Positions 1 to 11,559 of a DNA stretch of 64,000 nt are shown here, piece by piece. Within the stretch, counting starts at the first letter, position 1; every line of letters starts with the position of its first letter. The notes under the pieces were generated by a model. That model did not search any database. It was not told the origin of the DNA and saw only the letters and a list, made by a program, of their open reading frames with translations. Made by a program: the position numbers and the translations under genes. The stretch is from Hsuehochloa calcarea. Lineage: Eukaryota > Streptophyta > Magnoliopsida > Poales > Poaceae. The stretch spans positions 41,877,662 through 41,941,661 of the forward strand of contig CM070604.1 of assembly GCA_036346395.1 (NCBI GenBank), written 5' to 3'.

Positions 1-2085
1 TTTAAAAGGTTTTTTTTCTAATTTGCAGCAGCTGTTTTATAAATTAATTAAAACTTGATCTCTGACCTAAAAATAGTTTACTTGAGTTCCTAATTATCTA
101 GTCAACCTCCCCAAAAAGTTTCATAATTTCTGGAATTGGTTTGCTAATTTTCAAAATTGAAACTGGATTTTGGAATTAATCAAATTGGAAACGATTTAAA
201 AATCCCGAAAATACTTCCTGGGTCGAATTCCTTCTGCTCGGTCCAGCCTGCTTCTGTTCTGACATGTTTCCAGCCCACACGTCGTCCTCACCGAAGCTGT
301 CTTCTCGTTGCTGTCTCCCTTTGCCGAAAGCGTAATTTCAATGAGGCATTTTCTCTCTCGTCACTTTTGTCATGCCGCTAACTGGTGGGCCTGGGACCCA
401 ACCCACTCGCTAGACTTCGTCTTCCAACTCCCGTGCCACAGCACGTGCGTGCCAAGCGCAATGCGGCAACCGGCGCTAGCAAAGCTGTGTCGTCCGCCGC
501 TGCGGCTCCGCCCTTGCTTCACCATCACCAGCACCATGCAAGCCTGCTTGAGCCGTCCTATCCCCACCAGCGTTGACGTGACACCATGGTGCCCTTGAAC
601 TGTGAAGAATCCGCGAGGGGAGCGCCCTTGTCTCGGTATTAAAACCTGAGCTAATCCTTTATACCTCATCATCGCTTCACGCTGTCTCCATTGTGTCCAA
701 CTATAGAGTATAGCCCGCCCCTCTCTCTCTCTCTCTCACTCACTATGGTTCGCCCAGAACATGGTTATCGTTCTCAGCTCTGGTGTGCGCTCTACCGTGT
801 GTCGTCAAGCAAGAACTTCTGTCCCAGTGAGCTCTCTCATCGCCACCCGCGTCATCATGCTTCCCTTCGCTCCCTGATCACGTTACCCCTCTAATTTTCA
901 AAGTTGCCGCCGTATTCCGCCAAGTACTAGCTTCTTCCTTATTTTCGCCCGCCGTTTCCACCACAGGGGAATTTTCCCTCCCCGGTAAGCCTCTCGCCTG
1001 AACATGAGCACCTTGAGCAATCTCATAGCACCCTCTTCCTCACCGCACCTTCCATTTGCAGCCCAGACTTGCTGAGGAGTACTATCATCATCGACCCCTC
1101 CATCACCGCCACTACTCACCATCGTTCGGCTACCACCAAGCTTCTTTGCCATTATCAATCGCACCTCTGTGTTCGTGGTGAGCTCCTGAAGCTTTTGCGC
1201 TTCTCGCCTTATCTTCTCGTCGTAGTTAGCATCGTCCCCAAAGTAGTTGAGGCTACGCCACAGAAGAAGCTAGTTGTGATTCCTGTACCGATGACCCATA
1301 GCATCGCATTGCACTCCTAAAGCCTTCCCAGATATCATTGTCGCCTCTTCTACTTTCCCGCGTCGACGCCGTCGCAAACCCAAGAGACCTCGCCGCCTCC
1401 TCTGTCATGCCTTCGTTTCTGTTCACCTCTTCGGCTGTCACGACTACTTGAGTGATCATCGTGCACTCCCCTATCCATCCTCGAGCTTGTTCATGCCCCT
1501 TCGACACTCCCTCGCCATCGACGAGCTCGCTAAGCTGACGACCATTGAGCCATTATCCTCTCTCTATTCTCTCTCACCTACAAGTGGGCCTCGTGGTTTA
1601 GCCTTAATGGCGTCATTAGTAATTAGATTAAATTAATTGAAGTCAGTTAGTGCTAACGAGTAGTTGACATATGGGCCCAGTCCTTAGGTTAATTAAAAAT
1701 ATAATTTAAACCAGTATTAAGGTTTCAACCACCGACATGAGCGTCCCACAGCCCCGTTCAATCCTCTGCGAACCCGTTGCACTGTGGACTCGACCCCACC
1801 TGTCAGCCTAATGATGCAATAATCCATATTTTTCTTTAGAAATAAAAATGGAAATTTAAAATAAAGTTCCGTCCACAATGTTTCTCTTTTTCTTTTTCTG
1901 GATTTTTCAACCGAACCAAATTCAAATGCTAATATTTTTTTGCATGTTAATCCCAAATTAAGTTAAACTTGTTTCTAAAATTTTCTAAAATCATGAGATT
2001 TCATAATATGCAAAAATATTTGAATATTCTATCTATTTGAATTTATTTGGTATTTATTTGTGTCTCGTGGTTTTTATCGATTAGG
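1..2085. other. Old LTR-like flanking sequence, no gene recognised
   Basis: No reading frame resembles a known protein. The stretch is AT-rich at first (1-200), then a long pyrimidine-rich block (about 200-1600), then AT-rich again. This is the layout of long LTRs of grass Ty3 elements (AT-rich U3, CT-rich leader). The same sequence appears to continue at 16096 after the solo LTR insertion. The identity of the older element is an inference; neither of its ends is visible. Confidence 0.35.
721..737. repeat. (CT)n microsatellite
   Basis: A perfect run of about eight CT dinucleotides inside a pyrimidine-rich block. Confidence 0.9.
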
Positions 2086-2984
2086 TACCGTGTCGGGACC
2101 CAAATATGCAAATTTAGACCCTCTGTATATACTGCACTAGTCCAGGATCATGCTAGTGGACACAGTGGCAACATCGATGAAATATCAATTCCATATACAA
2201 GGATTGTTGGAAATATGCCCTAGAGGCAATCATAGAGATGATGATATTTTATTATGTTCATGATTTTGATAATATGTTATCATATTCCTTGAATGAATCA
2301 TTTGTTATAGATCAATAAGTACGTGACTTGTTGGTAGAACTCTTTAACTTATATGATGTCATTCTAAATGTATCCCTAGTCGGAGGTCACTGGTCGGAAC
2401 ACCAGTGACTATGTGACTAGCACATGTATTGATTGATGACTGGTTTCACCGGTCATAGATATGGAGATATCGAATCAATAATGTGAACACATGTTAGAGA
2501 ACATGGTGTTGGATAGACCCATCATTGAGACACTATTGAGATTATTATGAATCTTTGTGTCATTAGTTGGTCTCAAGTAATGATGATATATAATCCTTAG
2601 ACTTTAGATCAGCATGGTTTACTACATGTGTAATAGCACTCTTAGGGGTTGCCAAACGCTAGTCCGTAACTGGGTAGTTATAAAGGTAGCTTTCGGGTAT
2701 GCTATGAAACATGCGGAGGAATGTGACTGGTCGAGATGGGATTTGCCCCTGCTAACATAACAGGAGAGATGTCTCTGGGCCCCTCGTGGTGATCGGATAA
2801 AGAAAGTGTATGGCCATGCCACTAGTGGTCGAAGTATCGACCACATGATGTTATCCGACACTCGATCGAGAAAGTATTGAACAATCTATGGATGACACAT
2901 CATCTCACCTGTAGTTCAACTAGATATCGTGAGGCAAAGGGAGAATGCATGAGTAGGTCGCTTAGTTTGATCAGTTACGGACTA

Positions 2985-3135
2985 GTCGTATGGAGATACA
3001 TGCTGGTCGTAGACTGGTCAAATGTAATCACAGAATGGTAAGAACCTGGTCGTAAGGAGTTACGAACTGGTCGTGACCAATTACAACCTGGTCGTATAGA
3101 GATACAATTGGTCGTAAGTGATGAGGACCTGATCA
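2985..3135 (+). repeat. CTGGTCGTA-type subrepeats inside the BARE-like LTR
   Basis: About six degenerate copies of a (C/A)(T)GGTCGTA core, often followed by a GAGATAC or GAGTTAC tail, lie upstream of the LTR TATA box. The inverted sister LTR keeps the same array near 32890-33060. The position in U3 fits regulatory subrepeats; that role is inference. Confidence 0.6.
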
Positions 3136-3374
3136 TATATCATATTACATCAAGGTTCGTCCGATATATTCAATGTGTCTTTGGGAATCGTTATGTGCTG
3201 CTAGGTACCGCTAACGACTAGTGATCAGAAAAGAGTTTCCGAGTCATAACCGATTACACATGAACCTGTGGGGTCGCACACTTAAAGGGCAAGGATCTGT
3301 TTTGGATGGTGATCCAAATTCGTATAGGCCACGAGTTCCTAATGGGCCTCAGGTACGAGACCCATCATGGATGC

Positions 3375-3384
3375 CTATATAAAG
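3375..3384 (+). promoter_or_regulatory. TATA box of solo LTR S2
   Basis: The sequence ctatataaag lies in the LTR about 450 bp before its 3' end, the expected core promoter position. Confidence 0.6.
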
Positions 3385-3838
3385 AGGGGCGGTGGCATGG
3401 GGTAAGAAAGACGAGGATGATCTTTGGAAGAACTCCTAAAACCCTAATAGCCACACCTTCTTTACCACGCTGTCGGAGCTAGCACTCCAATGCGTGGTGA
3501 TCCTGCCCCGTACGTGTGGATACCTTGGAGGTGTTGTTCCGAAGCATCAGCACTAGGACGATCCGCGACTTGTGTTAATCACCGGAGTCGGAGAAGAAGT
3601 CGTGTGGTGGGTACGACCACTCGAATAAGCAGACGCGCATCGAGTACGACTACTCGAAGAAGGAGACGCGTCGTGAGTACGACTACGACTGCATCAACTT
3701 GCTACAACGACTCTACTTCCGCTACGAGTCGGCGCGTCTAGAGGTAATCTCGTGATCTATTACTTGCGGTGGTTCCTTGGTTGCGCGGAAAATTTTTGTT
3801 TGTGCTATCGTAGCATTGCCGCGTATCCCTACAAGAAT

Positions 3839-6020
3839 GATTAATAAATAGATAAATAACAATAATTATCAGAGTAAACACCTTAAGGTCAAAGCTTACA
3901 ATTAATACCTCAGAAGACGAATAGCTCACTAAAGCTGTAGCGGAACGAAACGAAATAACTTCAATGAAGCCCATCCACATGCCCACAGGCAATCGACTGG
4001 GGTGGCCCAACCTAGTTCTCCACGATCCTTGGAGTCGACCTTGTTGACCGATGATTCCTCCACTTCTGTCGATTGTTTATAGCAAGTATGAGTACACAAC
4101 CGTACTCGCAAGTCATTTCACATAATGCAATTTATAGATGATGGTTTATTCCAAAGGAATAGCTTCTGTGGTTCTTTTGCAGAAATGAAACATTTGCAAT
4201 TGAATACAAATAATAGATTGAAAACATAATTCAAAACAAATAAACAATAACAAGTTATCATTTGGTTTCACAAAGGACACATAGTCTAATCAAGTTATTC
4301 ACACAGCTGCACAAGTTATCTCACATAGCTGACCCTTTCCAACTGTTTTATGAAAATCTACCCCTCGTGTGAAATCCCCGAGCATGTCCATGACCGCGGA
4401 CGCGGCTATTCGAATAGATTGATTAAACACTCTACAGAGGTTGTACACTTCACCCACAAGATGCAATCAACTGGATCAGAGTTGATCACAACAAAACCTT
4501 TCCGAAACTTCATCTCAAGCATTGACACTCCCGATATGCTTTACTGCCGTCCAACCGATACACACAGCGTTTGGTACGACACACACCGTTGGACAGGGAT
4601 GCGGCGAACCGTCCCGCGATGTGATCTATCTCCTAGTCCACACCTCCACCCATCACATAGCCTAACCTACAACCTGAGTTATCAATGTCAAGACTCCATA
4701 ACCTACTAAGTTAAGCTCGTCCCATACTAGGCATGTGGTTGTACAGTAAGGTTCAGTTCAATAGCACACGAAGTTAAGTCCTTAATCGACCAAGGCAAGA
4801 CTTTTAATTTCTAACTAAATCACACAGATTATCATTTCCAGCACACAGCTCCACCACTACTGATATTTATGGATTTCTTGAATTAAAATAATTCCAAAAT
4901 AAGGTGGAGAGAGCGACACGTGGGGCCAATAAAATAAAGTATTTTTCAAGAATTAAATTAATTCTCGAAAATAGGATTACGGGTTGACATGTGGGCCACT
5001 GGTCTATGGACCAGGTCCACGGAGATATGCTAGTCCACGGTGGACCAAGCTCACTAACGGGGTTTGACCAAGAGTTGACTGACATACGGGACCCGCATCT
5101 AAGAGAGATAAATAATTATGGTTTTTAATTGGGTGGATGACATGTAGGGTCAACATGGAAGTGAGAGGAGATATTTATTGTCTTGTATGACTTATGGGAC
5201 CCATTGGTCATAGAGAGAAAGGACTAACAGAGAACAAAGAAAATAGTTGCAGAGGACAGAGAGGTGCGGTGACATGCACATCAAAGCAAAGAGAGAATGA
5301 ATTGATGGGAGGAGCCGAACAGAGACTACGCGATCTGATCAACATGTTGAGAGGAATCAATCGGACAGGGAACAACCAACATGGACAACAGAAGAGAATA
5401 GAGGAAGCACGCGGCTGTTTTGTGGCGCATGGAATTGGCATGGAGGTGGCGGCTCTGTGCATGAGGTGCCAATTGACATGGCACATAGCAAGAGAAAGGA
5501 AACAAAGGTAGAAAGCATAGATTAGAAAAGCTCTGGCCCACACATTAGTTAAAGAAACCAGATAGACAAGAAAACCAATGTCGGTTCCAGAGATGAAAGA
5601 ACAGAAGCATGCCATCGGTTCATGTTGCAAGAAGGCCTTAGATTTCAATCGATATGGCAAGAATTAGCACCGGACGACAAAGTAACGAATAAAGAACAGA
5701 GAGACCAGAGGCTTCGCAGCAAGGAAGGCTAACAGAACCGAAGAAGCATATTAGACATGAACATGAATATCAATAGAATGCATACTGATTTTGGCGCATA
5801 GGGTGGCCGGTGGTTGGTGGCGACACGGGAGCAGCGAAGGGGCAAAACGGAAAGGAAACGATGAGACGGACACGATGGTGTGGTCGGATTTTGGAAAAAC
5901 TCACCGAGGAAGCGAGAAACGCGAAGAATACGGTTGGGTTGCAACAACCAACGGAACTCCGGCGATCTTCGGGCGAAGAGGATGGAACCATGATGTAGAG
6001 AACGACGACGCGAACCAAAT
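3839..6020. other. Body of solo LTR S1, no gene
   Basis: This is the larger remaining part of S1 between its two nested insertions. Short open frames are scattered on both strands and none resembles a protein. The sequence resumes at 15481 after the chromovirus. Confidence 0.75.
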
Positions 6021-8226
6021 TGTTATACCTCATAAATCCAGCTAGGTCTTATAGTTTGGAATTTATTCGAATACGAGATTTAAAATTTTCCGGAATCGCA
6101 TTCGGTAAAAAGAAAGAAGTCAGAGGGAGAAAAAGAAATAGATTTCGTCGGAAATTCCAATCAGCAGGGGGGGGTTATCGTTATTTTCGGCAACTTTGGG
6201 CATGATCCGCGACCAGTGGCCCAAGAGCCGTAGGCCCATGAAGTGGCCGCCATAAAGGGGGGGCGCCACTCCCCCCAAACCCTAGCCGCCTCCATCCCCT
6301 CCCACCTAGCCACCACCCCCTCCCCTCTCCACCCTCCATTGCCGGGCCTCCTCCCTGGTTGGCGCCGCCTCCTCCTTGGTCGCCCGGCCATTGGTGCTCC
6401 CGAGGTTGCTCTCCAAGATCCCCGGCGCTCCTCCTCCGATCTGTCCTCGACGGGCCGTTTCTCGCGGTTGCTCGCTGTGGTGTGGCCGGCCAAGGAAGAA
6501 GAAGGGAGACCAGCGAGGAGTGGTTCTTCATCGTGCTACGGGTCTTCAAGGGTAACGAGCACCTCGGTTAATTGTTTGATCGGTTTTTGTTGCGGTAGAG
6601 ATCATTTGAGTCGCGTCAGATTAGAGTTCCAGAAATTACAGATTGGATCAGAATGCTGCGCGGCAAGTTACGGTACTTTAAAGGCCGAATCTGGGGTTTT
6701 TCCCTTCTAGAGTTTTATTCCTGGGAACGTTAACTTTCATTTGGCACCAAGATCAGGAAAATCCGATCTGTAGTTTGGGAGATATGAATTTTTGAATGCG
6801 ATCTGTTCAGTCTGCCTGAAAACTGGAGTCAGTAGGTTTGTCCCTCGGTTTTGTTCCGATTAGGGGCCGAATCAGAACCTTCACCCAACTAAGTTATTAT
6901 AGCTCTCGAAATTATGTTTCCAAGTTGATAAGGATCATTCTCATTGGATCAGTAGGCTAAAAGTTACACCATTTTCTTTATTACTGATCTGTATTCTGGA
7001 CAGACGTAGATGGGTTGTGTTTAGCTGTTAATTAGCCCTCTGTTTTGGCCGAATCAGGGGATTTCACCAACTAATGTTTTGTAGCCTGATCAGTTAAGAA
7101 TCAGTGAGCACTGGTTTCAGGTCTTTTAGAGTTACAGATAATTAATGGAGAATTTTCTCGTACAACTGCCTGTAGATCGATAATCTGGAATTTTTGTGTA
7201 GAGGTCAAATTGAACCCTTGGGGTGTGCGGGTTGATTAGAGAGCATCGTAGAACACTTGTAGCTGTGCCATATTCTATTATCCGTAATCTGTGGCAATGC
7301 TTGTGTAGGCGGTGAGACGGTGGGTGGAAGGACACCTTCGTTGTTTCCCAATACGTCACAACACGGAAGGCAAGTGCAATGTTTAATTTGTGTGAATTCG
7401 ATGAATGCATGATAACTTGGTAAATTATGAATATTCCTATGATTTGAGCTTGATGTGGTAGAGTTCAATACCTTATTCGATGATACATTGAGTTGAAGTT
7501 CAAGTTATGCTTTTCATTCCATGCATACATAATTCATTCTTGTGTCCACGGGAGTGAAACTTGATTAAGTCCCATTAACTCCAATATGGGCATGTAAGAC
7601 CTACCATTCCAATGTAGGCAGTTTCGGACATTCCGTATGAAACGTTCTTCATACGGACTTGGATCCCCGCTCTTGGTTAAGAGCGGGCTTAAGTGAACAC
7701 CGACGGGTGTATCACTACTTATACCGGTATAAACATGTGGAAAGTTCATTCTCCTTCAATGCATTCATTCATACCATGCTTTCGTAAATTCATGGAAGTA
7801 AATGATTTACTTGGTAGATTGTTCCGATTTAGTATTCTTTGTGAATGTATATGTTGTGCTTGCTGAGTTTCGACTCACTCTTGCTTTTATTTGTTTTAGG
7901 TGAATTCCAGTGAAACGGTTGCTAGCGGGAGGGTGTAGTCCAGCACGTTCCACGCACATGAATAAATCATTCATTCGTTAAAATTCTATTTACGTTTATT
8001 CGGTTTAATTATAATGTAATGGACTGTAATAATTGTCACTTGGAGGTTCATTATTCTCGCTTTGGTTAATTCTTGTTTTAATTTATTGATGAACTGTTAT
8101 TAAGCTATAGGTTGTTACCTTGATTAATCATTTCTTTAGCATTGAATGCGATGTTAATATTAGGAATTGAATAGTAGGTTGGCCTGTTAGGTGACATCTT
8201 GTCTTCCGAATATACAGGATGTTACA
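6021..8226 (+). repeat. G1 5' LTR
   Basis: It starts TGTTATACC and ends GGATGTTACA. It is nearly identical to the 3' LTR (13275-15475) in AT-rich parts. Clustered small indels occur in the GC-rich leader (about 6165-6540). Confidence 0.95.
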
Positions 8227-8228
8227 GT

Positions 8229-8240
8229 TGGTATCAGAGC
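8229..8240 (+). other. G1 primer-binding site
   Basis: TGGTATCAGAGC lies two bases after the LTR, the classic site complementary to the 3' end of plant initiator tRNA-Met. Confidence 0.93.
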
Positions 8241-8459
8241 GGGCTTCAGGTCCGTGGCGAGTAGATTGATAAAATTTACTAAAACTAGTTTAGGGATGTC
8301 AACATAAACTAAAATTTGTCAACAGTTTATTAACTTAAAACTTGACACACTGTGCACAGTAGGAAGGGTTGGGTATAACTTTGCTTCCGCATTTCTTTCA
8401 AGTCATTCCCTTATGTTCTGATAATTGAATTGTTTGATCTTTTGTGTGATGGTGTTTAG

Positions 8460-9700
8460 ATGGCGAGAGGCCGTGGCCGTGGTCGTCCACCGGTCCGTGG
8501 TCGGGGTCGGGGACGCGGTCCGGCCGTGTCTTCTTCTCGGTCTGAGGAAGTTGCTGAGGCTGCCACGGAGGAGATTGCCTCTGCCGCTCCTCCGGTCGCA
8601 GAGCCTCCTATTGTATCTGCAGAACTTATCCAGAACCTTATGAGAGAGAACGGCTACTCGCCAAAGAATTGCAGACGGCCATTCTGCGGCCATTGCACCA
8701 GCGGTAGAACACATTCTTTATACATTCCACCCGAGGTTAGGATGAATCTTCGGGAGTGGATGTCGCTTCGTTTGGACACTTTTGATGGAGCTGGCACACC
8801 GGTCCAGGCTGCGGATTGGTTGAGATATATGGAGCGTCAGTTTGGGGCATTAGAGCTGACGTCAGTGCAGAGAGCGCGGTTCGTGGCTTTTCAGTTGAAG
8901 GTCAAGTCGACATCGGTGGGAAGGAGTTCGCCTTCTAGGACTCGATTCGAGGTCCCGCCACTTGGGAAGTGTTCGTGGAGAAATTGGGGCGCAGATTCTA
9001 TCCGACTCCTTCGTTGAGAAAATGGAACAAACATTTGCTGACTTTTGAGCAAGGGAAGATGGCGGTATCTCGAGTATGAGGTTTGGGTTCAATAACACAG
9101 TGCGCTTTGTACCGGCGGTGGCGAATGATGATAAAGAGAAGCCTAAGAGGTTCGTGGGGCCTCAACCAAGATATCGCCAGATTCCGAGGCGACAGATCAG
9201 CGTGACTTCACTCGGTGGTCGAGCAAGCTAGAGGAATGGAGTTGGAGAAAGTCTTGCTCCATAAAGTCAGTGCTTTGTTGGTTCTGTCCTCTACGGCAAT
9301 TCGGTGGTGGGCAGAAACGGAGTTTTGGTGGAGGAAATGGGTCTTTTCAGCGACCCGCTCCCAAGAGGTTTCAGAAGGGTCATAACACTCGTCCTGTCCG
9401 ACAGTGGCAGTCTTCCTCTTCGGCGCCCCGTCCTTTGTCTTCCATTCCATCGGTGCGTCTGTTCGGGACGGGGCATGAAATGTTTCGGTGTGGTGAGGAG
9501 CATCGAGCTTCGGAGTGTTCCTTCAGGGTCATGTCGTCATTGTGGTCGGGATGGCCACAAAGCGTCGGTTTGCAAGCAGAACCCGGCGAGTATCATTAGG
9601 TGGGAGCCCGTTCCAGCAGCTTCATCTTCCAGCGTTCACGGTGGTTGGTTCAGACTCTGGCAGCAGTCTCTGCACCACAGTTCACTCCAGTAGGGTGGAT
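8460..9700 (+). pseudogene. gag: G1 gag (frameshifted)
   Basis: The ATG at 8460 opens a 185-codon frame with an Arg/Gly-rich N-terminus (repeated RGRG). A gag segment with WMSLRLDTFDG and WLRYMERQFG follows, typical of chromoviral gag. The frame breaks near 8940-9017. Downstream pieces continue in other frames to a zinc knuckle, CRHCGRDGHKASVC, at 9532-9573 (C-x2-C-x4-H-x4-C intact). Gag would form the virus-like particle and bind element RNA. At least two shifts separate the start from the knuckle, so no full product is possible. Confidence 0.85.
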
Positions 9701-9864
9701 TCCTCCTTGAGTGGTTCCTCAGGCACCTCCAGCAGGGTTCTATTGGAACCCGTTCGGCTGCACCTCCGTCGTCTGTTGCTCCTGCAGCGGTTTTGGGCAC
9801 CCCTCGCAGAGTGTCGGAGCTTCCTCGCCCAGCGCCTCGAGTCTCACGCCATGCCCACTCGGAT

Positions 9865-10220
9865 ACAATGAGGCGGCCGGACGTGGTGGCGTGTACTTTA
9901 CTAGTTGACTCGCATGATGCTTTCGTATTGTTTGATTACGGTGCTACGTATTCGTTTGTGTCCACAGTTTGTCGAAAGAAGCGAGTTTGAGTCTGCGGTT
10001 CATCTCTCGAGTCCGTGGTAGTCGGTTCTCGGAGGTCTTATTTCGACTCTGGCTTTATGCATTGTTCTATTGATATCGATGGTGAGGTTTTCACCGCTAA
10101 CCTTATAGTAATTCAATTGGCACCTTTTGATGTCATTCTGGGTATGGACTGGTTATTCCAATACCGGGCCAAGATCTGCTTACGGAAGACGGTGACTCGC
10201 AAGCTCCTTCCGGAAGAAGC
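9865..10220 (+). pseudogene. G1 aspartic protease remnant
   Basis: A frame following RPDVVACTLLVDS contains DYGATYSFVS where chromoviral proteases carry DSGAT(F/H)SF. The catalytic triad DSG is therefore DYG here. The protease tail (VILGMDWL) is at 10135-10158 in a different frame. The enzyme would cleave the Gag-Pol polyprotein; it is inactive by sequence. Confidence 0.75.
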
Positions 10221-10399
10221 GGTATTCGAGTGCACGTCGATTCGGCGTTCGTCTTTGGCTAGTCATTCCCTAGCCGTGCATCAACCTATGGATTGCTTTG
10301 GTCCCTCAATGAAAAGATTGGCTCTTCATTGCGTATCGAGGAGATATCAGTTGCGAATGAGTTTTCTGATGTTTTCCTGCGAATCGCACAGGATGCCTC

Positions 10400-11470
10400 C
10401 GTCGGAGAGTGGAGTTCAGATTGATCTTATTCCGAACGCGACCCATATCGATGTCTCCTTATCGGTTGGCACGACCATTTCAAGAAGAATTGAAGAAAGC
10501 AGTTGGGCGACTGTTGTCCAAGGGTATGATTCGGCGTGGCGTCTCACCACAGGGAGCACATGTGCTTTTCACCAAGAAGAAAGATGGCAGTTGGCGCATG
10601 TGTGTGGATTATCGGGCTCTTAACCAAGCAACGGTGAAGAATAAATATCCATTACCCCGTATCGAGGATCTCTTCGACCAATTGAAGGGGGCCAAAATAT
10701 TCTCGAAGATTGACCTTGATCGGTACAATCAGTTAGTGTCCGGAGCGGGACATCGAGAAGACGACTTTTCCACGAGGTATGGCCATTATGAGTACAAAGT
10801 TATGTCTTTTGGGTGACGAATGCTCTGCGGCTTTCATGGAGGCCATGAGCGAGATGCTACACCAATACCTCGATGATTTTGTTGTCGATTTATTGGCGAT
10901 ATCTTGATCTATTCAAAAGCGGAAGAGGATCACGCTCGACATTTGAAGTTGGTACTTGAAACACTGAGAAAGAACCAATTCTATGCCAAATTGAAGAAGT
11001 GCGAGTTCTGGATTTCTGAGGTGGGGTTTCTAGGCCATGTTATCAATCAAGATGGTATATCGGTTGATCCTAGCAAGATCTCTACGGTGGTAGAGTGGGC
11101 AAGACCAACCAATGTCAAGGAGGTGAGGAGTTTTACGGGATTAGCGGGTTATTACCGGCGTTTCGTGGAAGGTTTCTCCATTATTGCTAGACCAATGTCC
11201 CGATGACACGAAAGGAGTTAAATTTCGTGGTCGGAAGCATGTGAGCGCAGCTTTTGTGCATTAAAGGAAAGATTGGTGACTCGCCCGATTTTGACTCTTC
11301 CCGAGGCAGGAAGCGGTTCACCATTTATTCGAGATCGTCGATAGTTGGTCTCGGTTGTGTACTTATGCGGGAGGGCAAAGTGATTGCTTATGCGTCGCGG
11401 CAGTTGAAGAAGCATGAGCGAAATTATCCGACTCATGATCTCGAGTTACTGCAGTGGTTCTTGCTTTAAA
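10400..11470 (+). pseudogene. pol: G1 reverse transcriptase and RNase H (broken)
   Basis: RT begins in the frame at 10409-10816, with KKKDGSWRMCVDYRALN and KNKYPLPRIEDLFDQL. A stop or frameshift follows GHYEYKVMSFG. Around 10870-10905 the palm motif, normally FIDDIL, reads as IGD in the shifted frame, so one catalytic Asp is lost. The connection domain (FLGHVINQDGISVDPSKI; 10904-11206) is preserved. RNase H (GKVIAYASRQLKKHERNY) is at 11254-11469. Several 1-2 bp indels break the frame. Confidence 0.88.
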
Positions 11471-11559
11471 AATCGGCGCCATTATTTGTCGGCGAGTCTT
11501 GTGACATCTTCACCGATCACAAGAGTTTGAAATATATCTTTACCCGAAGGATTTGAACA

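Larger units (their letters stand above)
2205..3833 (+). mobile_element. BARE-1/RIRE1-like solo LTR S2 (Ty1/copia)
   Basis: It starts TGTTGGAAATATGCCC, the hallmark of BARE-1/Angela/RIRE1 LTRs, and ends CGTATCCCTACA. The flanking 5 bp are aggat (2200-2204) and agaat (3834-3838), a target duplication with one mismatch. Length is 1629 bp. A TATA box (ctatataaag) lies at 3375-3384. No PBS or internal sequence follows, so it is a solo LTR. A close relative lies in inverted orientation at 32176-33809. Confidence 0.92.

Noticed and set aside
157..1640. Several overlapping 60-100 codon frames in the left flank
   Set aside because: No conserved motif, composition follows the pyrimidine-rich DNA, and frames overlap on both strands. 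They are chance openings in LTR-like sequence.
6161..6710. Frames of 110-155 codons in the G1 LTR leader, on both strands
   Set aside because: They are Pro/Arg/Ser-rich products of a GC-rich non-coding leader. The second LTR carries shifted versions, so no reading frame is conserved.
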